DNA of 50,188 nucleotides from Candidatus Zixiibacteriota bacterium (GTDB lineage Bacteria; Zixibacteria; MSB-5A5; GN15; FEB-12): NCBI GenBank assembly GCA_019038695.1, contig JAHOYZ010000036.1, positions 1 to 50,188 of the forward strand, read 5' to 3'. Shown piece by piece: positions 8,774 to 15,899 of this stretch (position 1 is its first letter; each line of letters starts with the position of its first letter). The notes under the pieces were generated by a model. It saw only the letters and a program-made list of their open reading frames with translations, ran no database searches and was not told where the DNA came from. The position numbers and the translations under genes were made by a program.

Positions 8774-9768
8774 AGACTCTCCCTGATAGCATGAAGGTTG
8801 GCGATTGGTACCTCTGGAGGGATGGCGCATCCAGGACCTACAATGAACCGCGCCGAACTATGTTCTCTTTTCAGTTGATTGAGGCGGCGGACGACCTCAT
8901 CCGGTGATCCGTGCCATAACCAACTCTCATGGGCAACCCCGCCTACTACCGGTCGTTGGCCTAATAACTCGGACCCTTCGGCAATGGACAGGTTTGTCTC
9001 ATCCAAGCAGTCCCAGTTGTACAGTTGACATCGGTAATCAATATCGGCCAGCCGGGATAGATAGTTGTTGGAGTCACAAACGTGCAAAAGGTTTATTGCG
9101 TCCTCATCGGTAGCTTCAATTACCGCCAGATCATAGGGAATACCAAACTCTTGATATTCGTTCCAGGTGATCAAATCGCTTGAGGCCCACTGGCAGGTAG
9201 CATAAAATAGCCCATCGGCTCCGGCGTTCCGAAGTTCGGTGGCATAGGCAGAGAAAGTTTCTGTGATAGCTTTCAAAGCTCGATGAACACGCGCTGGTTC
9301 GTTCCGGAGATGTTCCACGAGGAGTTGTCGATCAGGTACCATCCGTCCGGCTATCGACAGAGGTGTGAATACGGTCATCAGGATCGGCACCTCTTTGCCC
9401 AGTCCCTTACGTACCAACGAGACCATTTGTAGGTGCTCGGCCAGAGAGGGGGCATTGAGACCATTGACGCCAATTTTATCCCAGTCTTCGATTTGCTGTA
9501 TCGGGAATGACACTTTACGGTGCTTCTTGAACTCATTGTGCGACCATTCGAGGGCCAAGCCCCAGTCCTCGACATGGAAATCAGCCCGAGGATTGACTTT
9601 GACGAAGTCCCAATCGAGCTCCTTCTGGAATCCGATCATAGCCTCCGCCGTCCCTGCGGCGTAATGCTCCTGGTGGAAGAAATGTCGCCAGAATGAGGCC
9701 GCAAACCTGTCCGGTTTCTCTCCGGCGATTATCATCTCAATTCGTTCTCGGTGCGAGTACTTATCCAT
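8770..9768 (-). CDS. Uroporphyrinogen decarboxylase (URO-D) family protein
   Basis: A 332-residue protein of the URO-D/methyltransferase (HemE, MtaA, CmuA) fold. Signs are the opening SHRERIEMIIAGEKPDR, the central segment containing GADGLFYATCQWASSDL, LLHVCDSN, the late GGVAHESWLWHGSPDEV, and RFIVGPGCAIPPEVPIANL near the end. The N-terminal arginine-rich phrase of true heme-pathway HemE is not obvious (it reads FAASFWRHFFHQEHY), so this is more likely a corrinoid-related methyltransferase or a uroporphyrinogen-like paralogue than HemE itself. The gene lies upstream of and overlaps the GAF protein by 4 bases. A divergent intergenic region separates it from the response regulator. Confidence 0.82.
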   Translation of the reverse strand: MDKYSHRERIEMIIAGEKPDRFAASFWRHFFHQEHYAAGTAEAMIGFQKELDWDFVKVNPRADFHVEDWGLALEWSHNEFKKHRKVSFPIQQIEDWDKIGVNGLNAPSLAEHLQMVSLVRKGLGKEVPILMTVFTPLSIAGRMVPDRQLLVEHLRNEPARVHRALKAITETFSAYATELRNAGADGLFYATCQWASSDLITWNEYQEFGIPYDLAVIEATDEDAINLLHVCDSNNYLSRLADIDYRCQLYNWDCLDETNLSIAEGSELLGQRPVVGGVAHESWLWHGSPDEVVRRLNQLKREHSSARFIVGPGCAIPPEVPIANLHAIRESL

Positions 9769-9984
9769 ATTTCTCTCCGATCTGGATATCCAAGCTATCC
9801 AACAACATAAGAGATGACAGTGTCAGTCGTCAATCAGAAAGGGTTTGGTGATTTCTCACGACTCGGACCTCTGTCTGTTTAATGTCTGAGCATTGTTGAT
9901 CCGGTTACTCCAGACAGGTGCGGGACTGCCGAATATATGATTGATACATCTTGTCTCGCAAAATGCAAAACTATGGATATAGCG

Positions 9985-11388
9985 ATGTTGACCCGTATAC
10001 TAGTGATAGATGATGAAGACTCTATGTGTAGCTTCATGGAGATCATGCTCACTAAAGAAGGCTATGAAGTCGATACGGCCAACTCTGGCCGGGAGGGGCT
10101 GTCATATATAGAGGATCATGGCTATGACCTTGTGATTGCTGATTTGAATATGCCTGAGATGACCGGTATCGATGTTCTTCGTGAGGCTCGAGATTTGCGG
10201 AAGGATCAGGACTTTGTCGTGATGACCGCGTATGCCTCGGTTGATACGGCCATTGAGGCGATGAAGCAGGGTGCTGTCGACTACATTACCAAACCGTTCA
10301 AAGTTGACGAAATCAAGCTGGTGATCGAAAAGTGCATCAGCCGACGGAGCTTGGTCAAAGAGAACACGAGCTTGAAAAAACAGCTCCAAAGTAACAGCTC
10401 ATTTGATAACTTCATTGGATCATCGGAAACAATCATCGCTCTCAAAAAACTGGCTGGACGGGTAGCTTCTTCGGATGCTACCGTCCTGATCCGAGGTGAG
10501 TCAGGTACCGGTAAGGACCTGATTGCCAGAGCCATACATAGCCATTCCCCCCGAGGCAACGGTCCGTTTATTACGATCAATTGCGCCGCCCTCCCCGAGA
10601 ACTTGCTCGAATCCGAACTATTTGGGCACAAAAAAGGAGCCTTCACGGGTGCCATCAGGGACAAAGACGGGTTGTTCAAGGTTGCCGACGGAGGAACCTT
10701 CTTTCTTGACGAAGTTGGGAACACCTCGATAAACATCCAGGTGAAGCTGCTGCGCGTTCTGGAAGATCGGATGATTACTCCTGTGGGCGACACCAAACCG
10801 ATCAACGTCGATGTTCGCTTGATTGCCGCTACCAATGCCAATCTCGAAGAAGAAGTGAAAGCCAAACGATTCCGAGCAGACCTGTTCTATCGCCTCAATG
10901 TTATCCCTGTACAAATCCCCCCCTTGCGAGAACGACGGGAAGATATCGATCTGCTGGCAAGCCACTTTGTCTCGAAGTACTGCCGCAAATTGGATTTGGC
11001 TATCAAGAACATAGATGAAGACGCGATGGAAATTCTTCGGAGCTATCACTGGCCCGGGAATGTCAGGGAACTGGAAAACACGATTGAGCGGGCTGTTCTT
11101 CTTAGCCGTTCAGATAGGTTGGGACCGGATGATTTCCCTGAGCGCGTGCAAACCTCCGGGGACGTCGAACTTGTAGCGGAAAAATCCCCGGCCAATCCTA
11201 CTCTCGAATCGATCGAGAAAGCCTACATCCATTTTGTTATGAGCCAGACCGGAGGAAAGAAGGCTGAGGCGGCCCGGATTCTCGGCATAGATACTTCAAC
11301 CCTCTATAGAAAAATAGACCGGTACGATTTAACGGATTTCCCGAGCCGCAAGGCTACTGGCAGGAAAAAGACCAGCAGTGGGAAATAG
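9985..11388 (+). CDS. Sigma-54-dependent response regulator (NtrC/PilR type)
   Basis: A three-domain activator. The N-terminal receiver begins ILVIDDED, with phospho-acceptor Asp53 in IADLNMPEM (numbered from the chosen start) and the lysine in YITKPFK. The central AAA+ domain has Walker A GESGTGKD and the sigma-54 contact loop GAFTGA. The C-terminus is a Fis-type helix-turn-helix (AEAARILGIDTSTLYRKI). I choose the ATG at 9985 because it places the receiver at the usual distance; the frame is open to 9937 but without a good ribosome site. Two pilin genes follow, each with a GG-N10-GC element, so a PilR-like role in pilin expression is likely. No partner histidine kinase is in the window. Confidence 0.92.
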   Translation: MLTRILVIDDEDSMCSFMEIMLTKEGYEVDTANSGREGLSYIEDHGYDLVIADLNMPEMTGIDVLREARDLRKDQDFVVMTAYASVDTAIEAMKQGAVDYITKPFKVDEIKLVIEKCISRRSLVKENTSLKKQLQSNSSFDNFIGSSETIIALKKLAGRVASSDATVLIRGESGTGKDLIARAIHSHSPRGNGPFITINCAALPENLLESELFGHKKGAFTGAIRDKDGLFKVADGGTFFLDEVGNTSINIQVKLLRVLEDRMITPVGDTKPINVDVRLIAATNANLEEEVKAKRFRADLFYRLNVIPVQIPPLRERREDIDLLASHFVSKYCRKLDLAIKNIDEDAMEILRSYHWPGNVRELENTIERAVLLSRSDRLGPDDFPERVQTSGDVELVAEKSPANPTLESIEKAYIHFVMSQTGGKKAEAARILGIDTSTLYRKIDRYDLTDFPSRKATGRKKTSSGK

Positions 11389-11408
11389 CCACTTTTTGAA
11401 CAGTGGAA

Positions 11409-11424
11409 CGGTATGAGACTTGCA
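11409..11424 (+). promoter_or_regulatory. Putative sigma-54 promoter of first pilin gene
   Basis: The sequence CGGTATGAGACTTGCA contains GG (11410-11411), ten bases, then GC (11422-11423). This is the invariant -24/-12 spacing of sigma-54 promoters, with a good TTGCA -12 half. The -24 half is weak (CGGTAT instead of TGGCAC). It lies 44 bases before the first pilin gene, directly after the gene for a sigma-54 activator. Confidence 0.45.
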
Positions 11425-11467
11425 ATAGCAGTAGCCTGAAGGAATCTGAAGTAAGGAGAGGACCATT

Positions 11468-11896
11468 ATGATAGCCAGATATCGATCGGAGCGTGGATTC
11501 ACATTAATCGAACTGATGATTGTAGTCGTCATCATAGGCATACTTGCTGCCCTGGCGATTCCTCGTTTTATGCAGGCTACGGTCAAGACCAAGCAGAGCG
11601 AGGCCAAGGCTATTCTCAAGCAGATATATGTCAACCAGCGAACATATCGTCAGCAGTCGATGGGTAATGCCTATTATCAACCGGGAGGACAAGCCTCAGC
11701 AGGGGATCCCAACGCGTTTGGAGAAATATGGATAGAGATCCAACCTCACGCCCGCTACACCTTCACTATCAACGTTGCGGGAGCCGGATTCACTGCCACG
11801 GCTACCGCCAATCTTGATGAGGATGCTACTATTGATACCTGGACAGTTGATGAGACGGGAGCTATTGCCTGTGCCATTAGCGATGTCACTGGATAA
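11468..11896 (+). CDS. Type IV pilin-like protein 1 (prepilin)
   Basis: A 142-residue class III-signal prepilin. A short basic leader (MIARYRSERG) is followed by FTLIELMIVVVIIGILAALA, so PilD-type peptidase would cleave after Gly10 and methylate the new Phe; Glu5 of the mature pilin is present. The hydrophobic N-terminal helix runs into KTKQSEAKAILKQIYVNQRTYRQQ, then a small glycine-rich globular domain. It ends with CAISDVTG. An AAGGAGAGG Shine-Dalgarno lies just upstream. A second, clearly paralogous pilin gene follows at 12238. Pseudopilin of a type II secretion system is the alternative, but no secretion genes are seen. Confidence 0.9.
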   Translation: MIARYRSERGFTLIELMIVVVIIGILAALAIPRFMQATVKTKQSEAKAILKQIYVNQRTYRQQSMGNAYYQPGGQASAGDPNAFGEIWIEIQPHARYTFTINVAGAGFTATATANLDEDATIDTWTVDETGAIACAISDVTG

Positions 11897-11918
11897 AATA
11901 GCTCCATTACTGAATTTG

Positions 11919-11948
11919 AGACCCGCTTTGCCGCGGGTCTTTTTTTTA
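11919..11948 (+). terminator. Rho-independent terminator after pilin 1
   Basis: A perfect 8-bp stem AGACCCGC/GCGGGTCT (11919-11926 with 11933-11940) is followed directly by a run of eight T. It separates the two pilin genes into distinct transcripts. Confidence 0.88.
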
Positions 11949-12237
11949 TCCTGAACGAATCGTTCTTTCCTGAATTGGGGGCCATAAGATCATTGCAGGA
12001 TGCAATGATCTTGGCAGAATACACTGTTGGCTATGAGGGACGTCTGGAGCAGAAGATGAGCACTTTGAGGGTAACTTCACTTGATATTGGTAAGCTGTTG
12101 GTTGGCGGGCCAATACGAACGCTCCAAGCTGTTCAAAAAAAGACAGGGTCAAGGTATAATCTTTGCGATTAAGAATGCCGAAAGCAAGAAAGTAAGCCAA
12201 CTGTTAAGAGTTAGTCTCAAGCCTGTAGGAGGTTCAA
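11949..12237. other. Pilin-pilin spacer with strong palindrome
   Basis: About 290 bases without a convincing gene. It holds GAACGA-A-TCGTTC (11953-11965) and a perfect 12-bp-arm palindrome, AAGATCATTGCA, GGA, TGCAATGATCTT (11986-12012), with no T-run after it, so it is not a terminator. The second half contains the promoter-like element before the second pilin. The longest open frame here (65 codons from 11975) uses a weak start and has no ribosome site, so I do not call it. Confidence 0.6.
12153..12166 (+). promoter_or_regulatory. Putative promoter of second pilin gene (sigma-54 or sigma-70)
   Basis: GGTATAATCTTTGC has GG, ten bases, GC: the sigma-54 core spacing, sharing GGTAT with the element before pilin 1. 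It also contains a perfect TATAAT (12155-12160) with a poor -35 (TTCAAA at 12132-12137, 17-base spacing), so an ordinary housekeeping promoter is equally possible. It lies about 70 bases before the second pilin start. Confidence 0.4.
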
Positions 12238-12642
12238 ATGTTCTCAAAGTTTCACAGTCGCAAGGGTTTTACACTGATCGAGCTGATGATTGTGGTCGTC
12301 ATCATTGGTATTCTGGCCGCTCTCGCTATCCCGCGTTTTATGCAAGCTACAGTGAAGTCCAAGCAGTCTGAAGCCAAGGGTATTCTGAAGCAGATCTACA
12401 CCATGGAACGCACCTATCGTCAGGAAAACGGAGCCTACCTGGCCTGTGCTGACGCTGCTGCTCTTCTCGGTATTGGTGTGGAAGTTCCAACCACGGCGAT
12501 CTATACATATAGTGTAGCAACCGCCGGTAATGGTTTCACGGGCACGGGGGTCGCGAACCTGGATGACGATGCCACGGTTGATACCTGGACGATTGATGAG
12601 GATGGTCTGCTGCAATGCACTATTGACGACGTCACGACCTAA
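12238..12642 (+). CDS. Type IV pilin-like protein 2 (prepilin)
   Basis: A 134-residue prepilin that is a paralogue of the gene at 11468. The leader MFSKFHSRKG is followed by FTLIELMIVVVIIGILAALA, then MQATVKSKQSEAKGILKQIYTMERTYRQ, almost identical to pilin 1 over the first 60 residues. The C-terminal globular half differs (a short insert is missing) but both end in a TWTIDE/TWTVDE phrase and C-I-DVT. An AGGAGG ribosome site precedes the ATG. It has its own promoter-like element and terminator, so the two pilins can be expressed separately. Which is the major subunit cannot be told. Confidence 0.9.
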   Translation: MFSKFHSRKGFTLIELMIVVVIIGILAALAIPRFMQATVKSKQSEAKGILKQIYTMERTYRQENGAYLACADAAALLGIGVEVPTTAIYTYSVATAGNGFTGTGVANLDDDATVDTWTIDEDGLLQCTIDDVTT

Positions 12643-12670
12643 GAATTGGTCCATCTCTTCAAGAGAAAAA

Positions 12671-12697
12671 GCGCCCCAACCCTGGGGCGCTTTTTTT
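12671..12697 (+). terminator. Rho-independent terminator after pilin 2
   Basis: A 7-bp GC stem GCGCCCC/GGGGCGC (12671-12677 with 12684-12690) is followed by seven T, with an A-run on the 5' side. It is the clear end of the pilin 2 transcript. Confidence 0.9.
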
Positions 12698-12719
12698 ATA
12701 CAGTAGTCCCTTTCTCTCC

Positions 12720-12811
12720 GTAGGTTAGGAGGCTTGTCCTCCTGACGAAGAAGTCAGCCGCAAGGATTCTGACTTACAATTGACCGTCAAGCGGCAGGCC
12801 GTTTGACCTAC
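12720..12811 (+). ncRNA. Candidate cloverleaf-folded leader or intergenic RNA element
   Basis: An outer stem GTAGG/CCTAC (12720-12724 with 12807-12811) encloses three hairpins. They are AGGAGG/CCTCCT (12727-12743), AAGTCAG plus CC around a GCAA tetraloop, then GG and CTGACTT (12751-12775), and GTCAAGCGG/CCGTTTGAC (12786-12807, one G-T pair). It is not a tRNA: there is no T-loop or anticodon arm of correct size. It lies between the pilin 2 terminator and the next gene, so it could be a 5' leader structure, a small RNA or a decayed mobile repeat. I know of no matching family. Confidence 0.35.
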
Positions 12812-12865
12812 TGAGCCATGAGATGGCCAACCGGATTGTTGTTGATTCCCGTAACCGAGCGGCCT

Positions 12866-14830
12866 ATGCATTATCTTATGAAACTAATCGCCGCCGTTAT
12901 TATCCTGATTCTCGTCTGGTTGTCTCCGAAAACAGCAACAGGTCAACCTGCCGATTTGCCACCCGAACAATTCGGGCTGGAGCATCTTTGCGAGTACCTG
13001 AACCTCAATCCAAACGACATCAGCTTCCGGTCTGATTTCACCGAGCCAGATTCGTTTCGCCTGAAAATTGTGGCGGATCTCATGGCTCGGCCACTGGATA
13101 TGATTGATTATTCCTCCGGACTCAGGTCCGCCTGGGTATCCGGTCAGCCCGAGATTGTCGCAGGCATACTGTATTCGGATTTGACAGGTGAACACCAGAC
13201 CGGTCGGTCCGGATCGTACCAGCCGAATCTTTCAGAAATCCAACGGCAGCATAACCTGCATTTTGCAAACCTTGCACTCAACCAATTGCTCACCAGGGTA
13301 GCCTTGTATCTGGATGTGATTATTCCCAAATCAACTGAGAAATCATTGGCAAGATTATCAAAAGAGCAGCGTGCATTCTTGACTAAGGAGTTCCCGGAGC
13401 TATTGAGAATTGGTGAGGAGGAGGAGTTCTTTTCGGTCGAGGAAACCGATTCGCTGGAGAATCTGGAAGAGGCATACACTGAGCAGTTTGTTGAGTTCGG
13501 GACAATGATTGACAAGGACCCGGTGATTACCGCCGGTATTGAATGTCTTCGACAGGTCGTGCTTGATGTAGGAGTTATCAGAACGGCTCTTCGACGTAAT
13601 GAGATAACGCGGAGCAAGCTGATTAAGAGTACCGGTTATCTCCCCGATCAGAGCACGGCCCGAAAATTCCTGGGTATGCAGAAAGGCTGGGCGGTCGGCG
13701 GCCCCGGAAATGACTACTATGAAGGTGACTATTCTTTCATCCTGGATGTCGGTGGTAACGATGTTTACGATCTTAGCTATGATCCTGCCAAACCTCATGG
13801 CGTCATTATCATTGACCTGAGCGGTGACGATTACTACCGAGCTCAGAGTGATTTTGTGCTTGGTTCCGGCTGCCAGTCAGTAGGGTTGCTGCTCGACTTT
13901 GAGGGAAATGATCGTTACGATGCCCGATCCTTTGGACTTGGATCGGGATTGTTTGGCTTCGGACTACTCTACGATGCCGAGGGAGATGATCGTTACGATG
14001 GTGATACTCATGTCCAGGGAGCGGGCACATTTGGCATGGGGTTGCTTATTGATGAAGCCGGACGCGACATATACAATGGCGCACTGCACTGTCAGGGTTT
14101 CGGGTTTGTCCAGGGATTGGGGGCTATCTATGAGATCGACGGTTCCGACAGCTACTATGCCGGGGGCAAGTACAAGGACATTATTCGTTACGAAGATCAC
14201 TACCTGTCGCTATCTCAGGGGTTCGGTTATGGTCTGCGGCCGTTCGCTTCCGGTGGCATAGGGATGATTATCGATAAACGCGGTAACGACAGTTACTACT
14301 CGGATATTTTCGCCCAGGGTACCAGCTATTGGTGGTCGCTGGGAATGATCTATGATTCATCAGGAAATGATAACTACCAGTCCTTTCAGTATGCTCAGGG
14401 TACAGCCACCCATATGTCGCTGGGAGTTTTAATCGATGATAGTGGAAATGATGTCTATTTTGGCAAGGGACTGATGCAGGGTTGCGGACATGATTATTCC
14501 TGTGGATTGCTATTGGACCGGGGGGGAGATGATACCTATACCGCCTATGATCTGTCTCAGGCGGCCGGGTCAGCCAATGGCGCTGGGGTGTTGATCGACA
14601 CCGATGGCGACGACCGCTACTCCGTCCACAACCCGGACAATACTCACGGTTACGGCAACCCTCGTAGATCATTTGGTTCTATTGGACTCTTCATTGATCT
14701 GTCCGGCAGCGACCAGTACAACGGTTATGGTCAGGACAACTATTACTGGAAAACACCCTCGAAGTGGGGTGGTGGGATGGATATTGAACTCAATCCCCCC
14801 GACACAACCTCCGAGGAGGTCGCACCATGA
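12866..14830 (+). CDS. Secreted protein of about twelve 26-residue GNDxY/QG repeats
   Basis: A long exported protein (654 residues from the start used). The start at 12866 gives MHYLMKLIAAVIILILVWLS, a good signal peptide; the frame is open to 12818. The first 270 residues are charged and helical (EEFFSVEETDSLENLEE). From about 13690 to 14760 it consists of tandem units of the form LLID-GNDxY-QGxG-G, for example LLYDAEGDDRY and VLIDDSGNDVY, one unit being enlarged by an insertion. The acidic GND/GDD plus aromatic pattern recalls calcium-binding RTX or beta-helix repeats, but the spacing is different. The stop overlaps the next gene (ATGA). Function is unknown; a surface or periplasmic beta-solenoid is my inference. 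Confidence 0.8.
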   Translation: MHYLMKLIAAVIILILVWLSPKTATGQPADLPPEQFGLEHLCEYLNLNPNDISFRSDFTEPDSFRLKIVADLMARPLDMIDYSSGLRSAWVSGQPEIVAGILYSDLTGEHQTGRSGSYQPNLSEIQRQHNLHFANLALNQLLTRVALYLDVIIPKSTEKSLARLSKEQRAFLTKEFPELLRIGEEEEFFSVEETDSLENLEEAYTEQFVEFGTMIDKDPVITAGIECLRQVVLDVGVIRTALRRNEITRSKLIKSTGYLPDQSTARKFLGMQKGWAVGGPGNDYYEGDYSFILDVGGNDVYDLSYDPAKPHGVIIIDLSGDDYYRAQSDFVLGSGCQSVGLLLDFEGNDRYDARSFGLGSGLFGFGLLYDAEGDDRYDGDTHVQGAGTFGMGLLIDEAGRDIYNGALHCQGFGFVQGLGAIYEIDGSDSYYAGGKYKDIIRYEDHYLSLSQGFGYGLRPFASGGIGMIIDKRGNDSYYSDIFAQGTSYWWSLGMIYDSSGNDNYQSFQYAQGTATHMSLGVLIDDSGNDVYFGKGLMQGCGHDYSCGLLLDRGGDDTYTAYDLSQAAGSANGAGVLIDTDGDDRYSVHNPDNTHGYGNPRRSFGSIGLFIDLSGSDQYNGYGQDNYYWKTPSKWGGGMDIELNPPDTTSEEVAP

Positions 14831-15774
14831 AGACCATGACATGGCTTCTGGTAATTGCAACCCTGGGACTGAGTGCGCTGTGTCTACCGGGATCGATTTG
14901 CGCTCAAAGCAGTCTTCAGCACAAGGTGGATTCGCTATTTATGATTGCCTCCTCCGGAGATATAAAATATCGTGATTTGACGGGACCGGCTATCGATTCG
15001 ATAGCAGCTCTGGGTGCTCCAGCGGTGCCGTTGTTGGTGGATAAGTTTACTACCAAATCGGCCAGGGAACGCTGGACTGTCATTTGGGTCTTGCAGAAGA
15101 TAGGCAGCGACGCTGTTCCTTATCTGATTACGTCGCTACAGCGATCGAACGGTCTGGTTGTGCAGCGGGTTTGCTGGGCTTTGGGAGATATTAAGGATAC
15201 TACCGCTGTCTCGCCGTTGATGGAGATCAGTCAACATAATCGCTGGCAGGTTCGAGAACAGGCGATCGGAGCGCTTGGGAAAATCACCGATGCCCGAGCT
15301 GCTGATGTTGTTCTGCGTGCTCTGTATGATTCGATTGGACAAGTGCGAAAAGCCGCCGTTGTTGCCTGTGGTGCGCTGGTTGTTCAAGAGGCCATCGGGG
15401 GGTTGACCCATGCTCTCGGCGATCAGTTCTACGGGGCACGTTTGGAGGCCACCAATGCTCTGATGAAGCTGGACACGGCGCTGGTGATGGAAGGTCTGAC
15501 TGACTCGGTCAAATCTGAGGATCCAATGATCGGTAATCTTGTCTGCCAGATGTTGGGGGAGTACGGTACTGATGAAGCAATTGAGATACTTCTCGAGCAG
15601 GTGCTCAACTCCACGTCAGCCACCCGACGCGCCCATGCGGCCGTGGCTCTGGTCAAGGCTGATCCGGAGGACAACTGCGGTTATAGGGCAACGATTCTTC
15701 AACGGGAAACGAATCTTCTCACGCGTCTGAAAATCGAATCCGCCATTACATCCTTGCGGAATGATCTCGAATAA
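14827..15774 (+). CDS. Exported HEAT-repeat protein
   Basis: A 315-residue protein with a signal peptide (TWLLVIATLGLSALCLPGSI, cleavage near AQS) followed by about seven HEAT/PBS-lyase-type helical repeats. Examples are ALGAPAVPLLVDKF, RWTVIWVLQKIGSDAVPYLI, VCWALGDIKDTTAVSPL and REQAIGALGKITDARAADV. Such repeats form a curved solenoid used for protein-protein contact. The ATG overlaps the previous stop by 4 bases (ATGA), so it is co-translated with the GNDxY-repeat protein and probably acts with it outside the cytoplasmic membrane. No catalytic domain is visible. Confidence 0.85.
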   Translation: MKTMTWLLVIATLGLSALCLPGSICAQSSLQHKVDSLFMIASSGDIKYRDLTGPAIDSIAALGAPAVPLLVDKFTTKSARERWTVIWVLQKIGSDAVPYLITSLQRSNGLVVQRVCWALGDIKDTTAVSPLMEISQHNRWQVREQAIGALGKITDARAADVVLRALYDSIGQVRKAAVVACGALVVQEAIGGLTHALGDQFYGARLEATNALMKLDTALVMEGLTDSVKSEDPMIGNLVCQMLGEYGTDEAIEILLEQVLNSTSATRRAHAAVALVKADPEDNCGYRATILQRETNLLTRLKIESAITSLRNDLE

Positions 15775-15899
15775 TTCCAAGCATCGCCTTAGACAAGATG
15801 GGTGTCTGATTCGGTGTGCGGTGGAACCACCACGAGAGCATTTGATTGTATATGTTCTGAAGGCTTCAATTTGATCGACTTTTCGCCGATAGAATTAAT

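Noticed and set aside
12720-12811. tRNA gene in the cloverleaf-like element
   Set aside because: No T-loop, no seven-base anticodon loop in the right arm and a short outer stem; the resemblance is only topological.
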